This document shows positions 49,101 through 57,640 of a stretch of 64,000 nucleotides of DNA, in pieces (position 1 is the stretch's first letter; every line of letters starts with the position of its first letter). Source of the DNA: Gonatopus flavifemur. Its lineage: Eukaryota > Arthropoda > Insecta > Hymenoptera > Dryinidae. The DNA lies in assembly GCA_018340375.1 (NCBI GenBank), contig JAFFJZ010000010.1, forward strand, positions 9,176,001 through 9,240,000, in the 5' to 3' direction. Under the pieces are notes generated by a model that made no database searches, was not told the DNA's origin, and saw only the letters and a program-made list of their open reading frames with translations. Made by a program: the position numbers and the translations under genes.

Positions 49101-52100
49101 GATATGCTATACTTCACGTAAATGTTCGTAGGATAATTCATCGCGAATATATTGCAGTGAATTTTTCATTTTCATAAAACAAATCAATCATTCCCCCTCA
49201 CGATTTTATACTTCTCGGGAGGCATTCAAGTCCCTCCTGTATTTCAATGCTCTCGTGTCTTTAATATCGGAAGAACAGTGTCCTAGTTTCACGCGGAGAT
49301 GAGAATTAATTGCACAAATTTGTGCATTATAAAATCAATGATCACGCAATGATCGCAGCTTTGTTCCGCAGCACATACAGAGATGTGAAAATTATTAGAA
49401 TAATTATTATTTCCAAAACAACTCCAACTTTTGCCTCAGATTATGCATTTATCTGTGGAGTACTATTTTGTCTCGTTGATATAATAGTTTTTCATCCTTC
49501 CATTTCTGAGGTAATTATTACAACAATTTTTCTTTCTAATCTTTTTTTCACTCCAATGATCTCAACATCTCGATCTCAAACTAAACAGTATGTGACGATA
49601 GATACCCGCTGGGAATTCAGAATAGTGAACAACAAATTCCGACCGGGATTTTGATTGGTTTCATTGTAACTCAACTATCATTCTTCGTCGTGTATATGAA
49701 CTTTATACGATGAAACACCAGTTCTTGATATCAAAATATTGCACATTGTTAGTTATTTAAAGACATATGAAGATGCTCGTAATGAAAAAGAACTTTGTAC
49801 AAATGAGATTGTTATATAGTAATCATGGAATATTCTTTCGTTCAAGAATGGAGCGCTTGAAAAGTATTTATATCAAGAAATAAAACCAGTACTCCATGAA
49901 TGATTGCATTCCCTTAGAGGAAAGTTGGAACAGTTTTGGGAATCACAATTATTCTAATAATTTTCACACCTCTGTAGAATCTTTCTCTTCTTTCCTCTCC
50001 ACTTTAACCTCTTCCAGTAAAAATCTATCAACAACAATAAGGAATGACGCTATTCTGGGATTTTTGGCTTGCGCAAAATTGTTTAACTTTTGAAGCCACA
50101 ATATTCTGTATTTTTCACTGCTATTTGGTTTCACATAAAAATTCACATTGCATTCACACTAATTCACAGCCCAGTGGACACTTGAGAGAGGTCTTTCGAA
50201 ACCGCTCCGTCAATGTTATCATATTGATATTTGAATGACATAGTTTTTCTGAGACCCCGGAGAAAAATCCTCTTTAAGAACTCGTTTGGATAAAATTTCG
50301 GTAATCTGTTATTTTCCTCAGAAATCGACGCGTCTGATAACATTCTGATATCTTTATGTTAACCTTCTAAAATGTCTATCTCACTTTTTACACATGATTG
50401 AGAGATTTTTAAGAGCTCTTGATGATAACATATTGTTCACTGGGAGTATTCGGTATTTTGGACTGTCAAAAATGATGATATCAAAGAGACAGTGGCGTCA
50501 ACGATCAAATCCATGGCGTAGGCATTAAATCTATGCATAATCATGGCAATTGCGATAAAGCTCCATGCCATTACAAAATGCATGCATCGATAGTTTTGAA
50601 TAATTATTCGATAAAAATTGGTGATGTCGCCGCGAATAAGTTTTTTCTCGTTTCGTCTCAACATCTCGACATTTTTTTTAGCAATATTTTCTCACTCTTT
50701 CAAACTAAATTTTTGTTTCCCATCAATTCATCTTCGTCCCGTATTCCCTCGGCTTTCTCATTTTTCGCATCACTAATGAAAATCACTGAATGGCTGTATT
50801 ATATATAACTACATAATTAAGACCACCCCAGCGTGTATGAATTCTGGCTCACTCTGGCCTCACTCTGTCCCAGTCTTGGGCCCATATTGGCAGGATAGAG
50901 CTCACGCTGGGCCAGGGTGGGCCCCTTCCCGACTGGAAATTTACCCCATGGACCTGATCAGGTAAACCTTGATCCAGCTCAGGTCCTGATAAGGTTGCCT
51001 TATCAGGACCTGACAAGTCATGTCACGCTTCACTATTATAAGGACCTCATCAGGAGAGACTAATCGGGCTTTCATGAGGAATTCCATACAGAAACCTCCA
51101 AAATAACTCGAAATTAGGATATGAACAGGAAATCCAAAGCAAAATCAAAAGATTAAAGAGACATCAAACAGATTGAACATCAGTGAATTGATTCGATAAA
51201 ATTTGGTTTCAATACGTTAGGGATAGATTGAACAAAATAGTCAACAGTTTTGAGAAGTAGGTAATGTATTTGGAATGAACAGATTGAATTTAAAAATAGG
51301 CACACTCAGCTAGAAACGTGACATTTTGTCTTCTCAGGCCCTGCTTTGGGCCAACTTGGCGCGATCTGGGTCAAGTTAGGGCCTTTGATGGTCCAATTTG
51401 GAGGAAGGGCCATTTTTAGCAAGGCAGTTGAGAATCCTTCGAGATTTACCTTCTAATTTGAGGAAAATGTGTTGAATCAAAGAGTGTACAGTCTACAATC
51501 AAGACTGTACATTTTTTTATTCAGTTTATTGAACTATCTTCATGATCTGAGGATGAACTAACGAGGTCCCAATGAGGATACAGCGAGGAAAACCCACTTC
51601 AGCCTTTTAGGATAATCTGAGGAAATCCTGACTAGGACCAAATGAGCTTATTTATACGTGGGGCATCCACACCTAATCCTGATCAAGACTGTAGCAGGTA
51701 TGCCTCATTTCGGATGACCTTGTTAGGTCCTTATCATATGTTGGGTCAACCCGATGACAATTTCCAGTCGGGTTGGTACATACATGCTGGGTTATAGTCA
51801 GATAAATTCTCCATTTATACAGATAATTTATCATTAGCAATAACCGTGAGAATGAATCTTAGTGCTACCCAGTCAAAGTGAAAGCTATAATGATTTTCGT
51901 TGGGATTGAAATTCATAATGAAATCGTGGAAAAAAATTCAAGGTTTCTTCTGGAACATTTCCCAGGTAGCAACGCAGCGCTTTATATGTGCGTTCTCTGT
52001 ACATTGTCACAAGCGCCTCAAAAATACACCGAATATAGCACACCTTCACTGAAAAATAAAGCGCATGAAACTGCATACTTCGGCGCATTTCTTGGGCGCT

Positions 52101-55100
52101 TATCGCAATGTACAGTCGACGCGCATTTAAAGTACTGCGTTGTGGTCTGGGTCTACTGTGAAAAATATATTTTTGTGCCATGTATGGGAATATTTGTACA
52201 ACAATACGTGAACATTTCATTTTATTTTCAGGATTCATTTTTGTAAATTGAGAAGACATTCTCGCAGTTAGCTTATGTGATTTTCTCTCAGTGTTTATTT
52301 GTGAATTGATTCTCATACATTTATACACGGAAAGACAGAGGTTGTGATTATTTAGAAAAATGACTGACAATTAAGGGAAAAAGAGTATCGTTGAAGAATT
52401 TTCGCAGTAAATTCATCAAAAGTTGATAAGTTCACTGTAAACAATAACAATAAAACTATCAACGTTTAGTATTTTCACTACGAATTTTTGATAACCTCAC
52501 TGCAAAGATTCTTCAGCGGTGCTCTTTTTCCCTAAACTGACACTCATTTTTCTGAATGTTGATAAATGTTATTCAAGTATTGATAACTTTTTCTTTCCGT
52601 TTACGAAGTTTCTTCATAGTTAACGGAATTTTTATTTTCTATGTTGAAAGCGATCTTCAGGTGTTTATGGCATTGCCACCATTCGTAAACGACAATTTTT
52701 AAAATGTGTATTAAAATTGATCATGCAGTAAACAATTAGCCTGAACAATATTGATTTGAACATGAGATTTCTTTGAGTTTATGCAGCAACTTCTCCTCTT
52801 TCATTCGTAACAAAAAAAACGATGAAACATCAGAGAATTTCGCGTCTGAATAGATTGATTTATCATGAAGTTGTCCTCTGAATCTGAATTTGAAACATCT
52901 ACTGGAAATCAAAGGATGTATACTTGAAAGCAATGCTGAGTGTTTTACTGAATCAATCCGTGATATTTCACTGATTCGGGATCATATGGTGTATTTTTTC
53001 CAAATTTCACGTTCATCAGTCTACTTTTTCGTGCAGCAGCTTCCTGTTTCCTTCATTTTTAAACTTGAAGTTTGTTTGAAAACAATTAGTTGGATTTGCG
53101 TCTCATATGACAATTCATGGCTCAAAATATCTTTCAGACAAGTTTGAGATGTCTTTTACATCCTATGAGGGGCAGAGAAGGGCGGCCTCACACGGAGAGG
53201 AAAAATTTGCTGACGCAGCAAATCGAGGTATTATATATAGAATAGCAAAATTTTTTGCTGACCTAGCTAAAAATTTGCTATAACAGCAATCGTGTTAGCT
53301 ACGACAGCAATTTTTTAGCTGTGGCAGCAAAAAATGTTTGCTCCGCCAGCAAATTTTCAGTATTATATATAGAATAGCAAACAAATTTTGCTGGGATAGC
53401 AAACATTTTTTGCTGCCACAGCTAAAAATTCGCTGTCGCAGCTAACAAGATTGCTGGAACAACAAATAGTTTGCTGTCACAGCAAAAAATTTGCTGCTCT
53501 GGCAAAAGGAACCCAGCAAAAGTAGATTTCGCTGCCACAGCAAATTCCTTTTTCTCCGTGCAATTACTTTTTGTACTTGGAGTACTTTTTTCTGTTGAAT
53601 ACTTTTCTATTTCCATACACTGAGAACCCAATTTTTTAGATTGAAAGAAAATTTTCTTCGCCCTCTTTCTAATAAATATTTTTTTCAATGGGAAAATTCT
53701 TCATCAGCTTGGAACAAAAAATTCTCAAATTGAGACAAAAATATATATTCCTTCTTGAATTCGAAGAATATAATTTCAATTCAATGAACTATCTTCTCCA
53801 TTGAAAACAAGATTTATTGGAATGAGGGCAAAGAAATTTTCTTCAAATCTAAGAAATCGGGTTCTCAGTGTAAAATAAGTATTTTGAGCTCCAAATTAGA
53901 AAGTGCTTGACAAGAAAAAGTACTTGGAATACAAAAAGTAATTGAGGCTGCCCATCCCTGATTATGGGTAACAGGACTAAATATCCCTGGACAAAATGTC
54001 TTGGAAAAGATATCCCTATCAACTTGATTCCGGTACATAAATATCTCGTACTCAAAAATATCCCAGGCAAAATATGGCCAGCAAATCGATCCTTGGATGT
54101 TAAAGTTGGGGAAGAAGGAGCAGGAGGAAGGGTCATCCATAACCCTGATAGCAAAAATTTTTTTGTCTCTTTAACGTGATACCAGCGCTATAATTTTTAA
54201 GGGACAAACTAAAAAAAAATGCACGCAATAATTAAAAATATCCCTCTGTACAGCACTTCTTCAGCAGTTCAAGAAATGCTGTACAGGGAGATATTTTGAA
54301 TTAATATACGTATTTTTATGTAGTTCGTCCCGAAAAAATTTCTAAAAGCCCAGCCGCTGGTATCCCCTTAAGACGTCTTCGTTTAAGAAATCTAAAAGAT
54401 TCCTTTAGATCTCTTTTAGATGTCTTCTAGATTTCTTGAATGAAGACATCTCGAAGACAGTGAAAACTGTTGCATAAGAAATCTTTTAGGCCTTAAATCT
54501 TAGAAATCTTTTCAGGGAAATTTGTTGTATTTTTGCGTTTGAATGGATACTGTATTGTACAGAATTTTTGAAGAATTATGTATGCATGCCAATCTTATAG
54601 AGCGTAGGAAAGTTTTTGCTTGACAAATTTCATAATATATGAATATTATCGATGATCGAAAGTGGCTTTTCGTCAGCGGGTGAAGCTGATTATAAAAATA
54701 CGATCAACAAAATTTTGATAAATAAATGAAGATATTTATTGTTCATTATTCATTTATGGAAATCAATTTCATCAAGGAATATTCAGTGTGTAACCGTATT
54801 AGGACATATATTGGACATCTAACACGTCACATAAAGTATCTTAAATTTCCCGAAAAGATATCTTGAGTCATGGTGGAAAAATTGTGGATCTTGCCAGATC
54901 TGAATGGACCTGTAACCCTGGTGGAATTCGAATGTCAGATTATGTCAGATTTGACATATTCTGATATAACATGACATAATGTAACGAAATGTTCCAAAAA
55001 CCGATCATATTTCGTCAGAATTGACATCCAATTTCCTCCAGGGAAAGGACTTATTCCTCCATTTGTTATATCTAAATTTATAAATTTATGAATTGAACTA

Positions 55101-56001
55101 AAATCAATCATGTTGGCAGCAAAGTTCCTCTGTGAATAGGAAACTGTTCACTATGATTTAGTGAAATTTGTCTCCACTCGCGGAGGATTTCACAGCCAAA
55201 AGATCGAACAGTTTTTTCGAGCAGGGGAAAAATTCCACGAAGAATCAATTCTTCCACAATCAGTGGATGAATTCCCCATTGACACGAAGAGAAAACTTTC
55301 ATCATCTCACCTCTTTTTTATCGTATATACTGTACACTCGAATGATGGTACTGAAAAATGGTAAACTTTTGTAATCGAGTGTTTAATTGATGGAATTCTT
55401 TCGTTCCCGCAGAAACAAACTATCTTTTGCCCGACACGTAATGTTCTGGGAATATCTTGGAGAAATGCAAAAATGCAACATTCCCCAAACACATTGGTGA
55501 GATGTAAAGAGTATCTACAACATGTTGACAGAACATTCGAATGAGACTGTTCTAAATACTGGCACAATATTTATAGAAAATTCTTCAATACATTTCCAAT
55601 GTTCTATAAAATCTCAAACGAATGCTCAACATACTTTTCTATAGTAAGCACATTCCACGGATATCCATAGAATTTTTGAAACAGGTCGTTCTGTTAGATT
55701 TAAACCCTCATTTTCATCCCATACAGTATTAGATTGTTCAGTGCTTTCTTAACAACGTTTCCATTCTGTAAGCGGACATTTATGATACTTCACTGAGGCA
55801 CCTGGTACTGTGTGGGAAACACACACATACACTCCCGCATATCCCCAAAAGTAGTTTAATAACAATTGAAAAATCATCCTTAGAAATGCTGAAATCTTAC
55901 TGAGCCGAGACGTAGCGATCCAAAGACAGAAGTAGAAAACAGAAGGACGAGGAAAGGACAGCGGAAATCATGCCGCCTCCATTGGTCCTCGCCATCGACA
56001 T
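34143..56001 (-). CDS. pHCl-2/Hodor-type ligand-gated chloride channel subunit, complete, 9 exons
   Basis: Exons: 56001-55901, 44530-44386, 43318-43236, 37441-37298, 37225-37143, 36148-36014, 35136-35036, 34931-34515, 34331-34143. All eight introns obey GT-AG and every phase fits, giving 1398 nt and 465 aa. Numbering uses the first in-frame ATG (56001); internal ATGs at 55995 and 55971 would give 463 or 455 aa. The signal peptide lies in residues 1-33. The Cys-loop is C165-x13-C179, with a second loop-C pair C224/C235 as in glutamate-, histamine- and zinc-gated anion channels. TM1 follows residue 236, and the PAR motif (276-278) before TM2 marks anion selectivity. TM3 ends in [20 protein letters not shown], then a Pro/Gly-rich cytoplasmic loop and TM4 ending [11 protein letters not shown]2-TM3 match CG11340 (pHCl-2), a pH- and zinc-responsive channel of gut and tubules, as I recall it. 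The orthologue within the CG6927/CG7589/CG11340 group is uncertain. Confidence 0.93.
34560..34665 (-). repeat. Glycine-coding low-complexity tract in channel exon 8
   Basis: GGN-repeat DNA encodes a run of Gly with occasional Ala/Val in the TM3-TM4 loop. It creates an antisense Pro-rich ORF (34516-34836 plus) that is not a gene. It is the part of the protein most likely to vary in length. Confidence 0.8.
35171..35308. mobile_element. Foldback MITE in channel intron 6
   Basis: CAGATCCTGTGACAAAAACC is inverted across the centre near 35240 (GGTTTTTGTCACAGGATCTG). The outer arms AGAAAATGCCAGG and TCTGGCATTTTCC also pair. Confidence 0.75.
37979..38474. mobile_element. MITE family B, copy 3, itself interrupted
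   Basis: CACGGAGAAAAGGAATAG and TTCCCTTTTATCCGTG ends. It is larger than its siblings because a 257-bp element sits at 38057-38313. It is inserted in mariner 2 just before the transposase-coding part. Confidence 0.85.
38057..38313. mobile_element. CCCTAATAGCATTTC element nested in MITE B copy 3
   Basis: Comparison with the uninterrupted sibling at 38632-38877 gives the exact junctions: GCACTA|ACTAACC there, GCACTA|CCCTAATAG...TATCTGGG|TAACTAACC here. The insert is 257 bp with a TA duplication. Its ends are imperfect inverted repeats (CCCTAATAGCATTTCGCGCG and the inverse of CGCGCACAGAATGTTATCTG). Confidence 0.88.
38632..38877. mobile_element. MITE family B, copy 4
   Basis: CACGGAGAAAAAAGAATAG and CCTTTTTCTCCGTG ends. 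It splits mariner codons SVY|KWY with a TA duplication (GTTTA|CACGG and CCGTG|TACAAG), so the site before insertion can be read directly. Confidence 0.9.
39424..39704. mobile_element. CAGTACTG-rich MITE, copy 2
   Basis: CCCAATCAGAAAAATCC and TTTCTGGTTGGG ends. It lies between the mariner residues LHHD and the AHTAL-type segment that normally follows a few residues later, in reverse orientation to copy 1 at 4070-4397. Confidence 0.85.
39927..40095. mobile_element. Palindromic MITE near the mariner 2 C-terminus
   Basis: CCCAGTGCACATTTTTCCCC pairs with GGGGAAAAATGTCCACTGGG, and the arms continue through AACATTCATTATATTCTCT-type sequence to a 20-30 nt loop. The words TCTCTAATGCGTCAATTTC in the loop also occur at 2436-2454. 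Confidence 0.8.
40527..40771. mobile_element. MITE family B, copy 5
   Basis: CACACGGGAAAAAAGGAATGG and TATACTCTCTTTTCCGTG ends with the family's inner TTGCTGC(A)ACT and TAGTCAGGACCAG words. It is about 320 bp from the end of mariner 2. Confidence 0.75.
40856..41520. mobile_element. 665-bp foldback flanked by TTAA
   Basis: TTAA stands at 40852-40855 and 41521-41524. Ends are GGGGGGAAATACATGTGAA and the inverse of GGGGAGAAATACTTGTAAA. The arms pair over about 300 bp each (shared ACGTTTGAAA, AAATATTTCAAAATGGC, GCTGCACGGCG-like, CATCTTGACGGAG words). TTAA targets are typical of piggyBac. Confidence 0.82.
41859..42158. mobile_element. 300-bp foldback, CTTATGAAAAAACCCGATATC ends
   Basis: The arms pair through TCGTTTGGTTTCATTATTAGACAAGT and its near inverse; the centre lies near 42010. 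Both arms end at CTTATGAA/TTCATAAG. Confidence 0.75.
42488..43194. mobile_element. TTAA-type element with GGGGAGATCCTGC ends
   Basis: GGGGAGATCCTGCTTTAGGA at the left and TCCTAAAGCAGGAACCCCCC at the right. The right flank is TTAA and the left is CTAA. It ends 42 bp from channel exon 3 (43236-43318), within intron 3. Confidence 0.75.
43954..44303 (+). mobile_element. MITE family C (CAGCAAA modules), copy 1
   Basis: CACGGAGAGAAAAAATTTGC and TTCCTTTTTCTCCGTG ends. The whole interior is made of TTTGCTG, CAGCAAA, TAGCTG and CAGCTA modules separated by short spacers and two TATTATATATAGAATAG-type islands. It lies in channel intron 2. The second copy (53191-53560) is in the same orientation and about 97% alike by eye. 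Confidence 0.9.
44700..45240. repeat. Tandem CAAGCTTGG/CACCCGGT repeats
   Basis: Two roughly 125-bp units (about 44770-44890 and 44900-45010) share TGGCCCG(C/T)CATAGCT, TTGATAG(A/C)GTCTTG and TAGGACCAAG(C/T)ATATT. Two shorter units share TACACCCGGT(G/C)ATAACTAG (45121 and 45191). Related motifs are at 28380-28640, 59920-60190 and 60480-60780. Confidence 0.65.
45257..45812 (-). repeat. GGGCCC-rich interspersed repeat, copy 2
   Basis: Inverted relative to copy 1 at 1652-2262. Shared blocks include the reverse of ACCCACCCTGGGCGTAGATT, of AACGATGTTATCATC and of CCCAGTATTGGGGAATGACG, in the expected reversed order. It lies in channel intron 1. Confidence 0.75.
46255..46414. mobile_element. MITE family D, copy 2
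   Basis: CACTGAGAGAAAACACTGTAG and CGACAGTTTTTTCTCAATG ends with TA on both sides and the inner GAATGAGCCCAAGTACA with its inverse. Same layout as 9684-9853. Confidence 0.82.
46420..48052. other. Channel intron 1: no gene seen, repeat fragments
   Basis: The stretch 46700-46797 is a broken family-K MITE, and 47568-47719 is copy 2 of the repeat at 25090-25246. The rest is AT-rich without coding signals; short ORFs lack motifs. Confidence 0.45.
48053..48295. mobile_element. MITE, CCCAAGTAGCAACAGAA ends
   Basis: CCCAAGTAGCAACAGAATTTC pairs with GAAGTTCTGTTGCTGCTTGGG. The interior has repeated GAACGTTC(A/G)TAGAATGT and ATACG steps. Confidence 0.75.
49378..49974. mobile_element. 597-bp element, CAGAGATGTGAAAATTATTA ends
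   Basis: The right end TAATAATTTTCACACCTCTG is the near-perfect inverse, with TA on both sides (49376-49377 and 49975-49976). The terminal arms pair over about 55 bp. The ORF at 49310-49654 overlaps it and is not a gene. Confidence 0.75.
50938..51772. mobile_element. Element with CCCGACTGGAAATT ends
   Basis: CCCGACTGGAAATTTACC at the left, AATTTCCAGTCGGG at the right. Both sides are rich in CCTGATCAGG/TCAGGTCCTGATAAGG motifs. It is 835 bp with no transposase-like ORF. Confidence 0.65.
51961..52151. mobile_element. MITE, CCCAGGTAGCAACGCAGC ends
   Basis: CCCAGGTAGCAACGCAG at the left pairs with CTGCGTTGTGGTCTGGG at the right. The inner TCTGTACATTG and CAATGTACAG also pair. ORFs on both strands here (51878-52246 and 51885-52370) arise from the element. 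Confidence 0.72.
52326..52601. mobile_element. MITE, CACGGAAAGACAGAGG end
   Basis: It is preceded by TA; the right end is TTTTTCTTTCCGT followed by TTA. The subterminal CACTCATTTTTCTGAA matches inverted AGAAAAATGACTG. Confidence 0.68.
53191..53560 (+). mobile_element. MITE family C (CAGCAAA modules), copy 2
   Basis: Same ends and interior as 43954-44303 apart from about nine substitutions and a 20-bp extra module (CAGCTAAAAATTCGCTGTCG). It lies in channel intron 1, in direct orientation to copy 1. Confidence 0.9.
53561..53944. mobile_element. CAATTACTTTTTGTACTTGG foldback with nested MITE
   Basis: The outer arms CAATTACTTTTTGTACTTGG and its inverse enclose a second element at 53618-53870. 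It starts at the very base after family-C copy 2 ends. Confidence 0.72.
53618..53870. mobile_element. Nested MITE, CACTGAGAACCCAATTTTTT ends
   Basis: The right end is CGGGTTCTCAGTG, with TA on both sides. The arms include AAGAAAATTTTCTTCGCCCTC and its near inverse. Confidence 0.82.
54175..54367. mobile_element. Small TTAA-flanked foldback
   Basis: TTAA at 54171-54174 and 54368-54371. Ends CGTGATACCAGCGCT and AGCCGCTGGTATCCCC; the core palindrome ATATCCCTCTGTACAGCA pairs across the middle. Confidence 0.7.
54510..55900. other. Channel intron 1 next to the signal-peptide exon
   Basis: The stretch 55480-55720 carries GAACATTCGAATGAGACTGTTC-type words also found at 47240-47340 and 48150-48180, so it is an old dispersed repeat. 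No coding signal. Confidence 0.4.
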
Positions 56002-56599
56002 TCTCTCAACGTTTCTTCAGCGCATCCTTTCTTCGATTCGATCGACGGCACTTTGTTCAGACCGAAGTCTTTTAACGGAAGGAAAGATTCAAAAACCGCA
56101 ACACAGAAGGAAAAATTTATAAAGGAAAAGAAAAAGGTTTTATGAGAAAATATAAGAAAAAGAGAGGAAAAGGATAGGGGAAGAAGAAGAAGAGGAAAGG
56201 AAGTGTTCAAATTTTTCTCTTTTGTCACACTTGCAATTGACTTGATTTTTCTCTTCTTATCTCTTGGTTCTTCTATCTTCTTACTCGACGTCTCTTTGAA
56301 ACATCACTGAATTCTTGAATTTTTCGCTCCAAATTCTCGAAGAACTATTTATTCCTCTTGATCCATCTTTAGTGCACAGTTTCGCACAATCTAACCACGA
56401 TTTTATATTACGTTGTAATATTTGGATCCTTCGGAAGCACAGAATGAACAAACAAATAGACATTAGAATATGAAAGAAACGATCATTTCTCTCATTTGAC
56501 TGTGAAAAATATCGACAAAAGTGTATGAATGTGTGAACATTAATTCTTCATTCATACACTTATATAAAGAAGTTGATATGAGTTCTGTATCAAATTTAT

Positions 56600-56685
56600 T
56601 CATTATAATGATAATGATGATGATAGTGATGATAATAATAATAACAATGATGATAATTGTTGTTATTATTATAAATATTATCTTC
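56600..56685. repeat. (GAT/AAT)n microsatellite
   Basis: Imperfect ATAATGATGATG-type trinucleotide run; another short (GAT)n lies at 56806-56830. ORFs here on both strands are low complexity. Confidence 0.85.
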
Positions 56686-57559
56686 AGCCGATCACAGATC
56701 ACACTTGTAGAGATTTTGAAGGTTGATCGGAAGACGAAGGAAGAAGAGAGAACAAGAAAAGAAGAAACGAAAGTTGTCCAATCGATTTGGATAAACGCGT
56801 GGCGATAATGATGATGATGATAATGATATGAGGTACTCGCGAGAATCGACTCGACGACTGACGACTTCTCGGATTTGGAACGACTTTGCGGTACCTGGGG
56901 GCTTCCTGCAGAATCGTTTCTTCTCGTCGTTGTCTATGTGAAGATGAGTGGCCCAAAGGTAGTGGAAGTTGCCTATCGGGATATGGTAGTAGTAGCGGCG
57001 GTAGGGGTTGTTAGAAAATGCCGACACGATTGTCGTGGTTGTGGACCAACACCACCGCCAACCAACCAATCAACCCCTTTTCTCCTCTTCCTCTTGTACA
57101 CGAGTTGAAGAGGAGAAGAAGAGAGCACTAGATTAGTAATGGTAGGGGTAAACTATCCTCTTTTTTTCTCCGACGCTTCGAGAAATACGTATATGAACTT
57201 CTTCTTTTTTTTTCACTTGTTCTTCCCTTATGTATTGAGACACACGGGAAGGGTCGAGAGTATTACGAATGATGGAAAGAGGAAACAGAGTAGAAGAGCA
57301 GGAATAGAAAGAGAAGCTGTCGAAGAAGTAGAGATAGGTTCTACGAACTGACCTGTACAACGACTCATTTGGAATCAAATTTTCAGTTGGAAGAACTCTA
57401 GCTAGTCATAGTTAATATATGTATAAGGTGATATAACAAGGTACATTGTGAAAGAGAAAAAGCTTTGAAAAAGAGATAATGATGATTCTCTGGATTCTTG
57501 AAAGAGGGGAATAAGCTTGAGGGACGTTGGACCGCATAGTAGAGACGGGGGCCAACTTG

Positions 57560-57640
57560 TGATGATGATGGGGATGGTGGTGGTGGTGGTAAAGGTGGTG
57601 GTATCGAAGGTAGTGGTGTTAGCGGTGGTAGCAGTAGCTA
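57560..57640. repeat. (GGT/GAT)n microsatellite
   Basis: GATGATGATGGGGATGGTGG followed by GGTGGTGGTAAAGG units. The minus ORF 57402-57656 (Thr-rich) is its translation. Confidence 0.85.

Noticed and set aside
51885..52370. 161-codon minus ORF, one of the longest in the window
   Set aside because: It crosses a MITE (51961-52151) and the start of another (52326), with an overlapping open plus frame; no family motifs.
55968..56228. 86-codon hydrophobic minus ORF upstream of the channel start
   Set aside because: A different frame of the channel's pyrimidine-rich 5' region; the splice-consistent frame is the one starting at 56001 or 55971.
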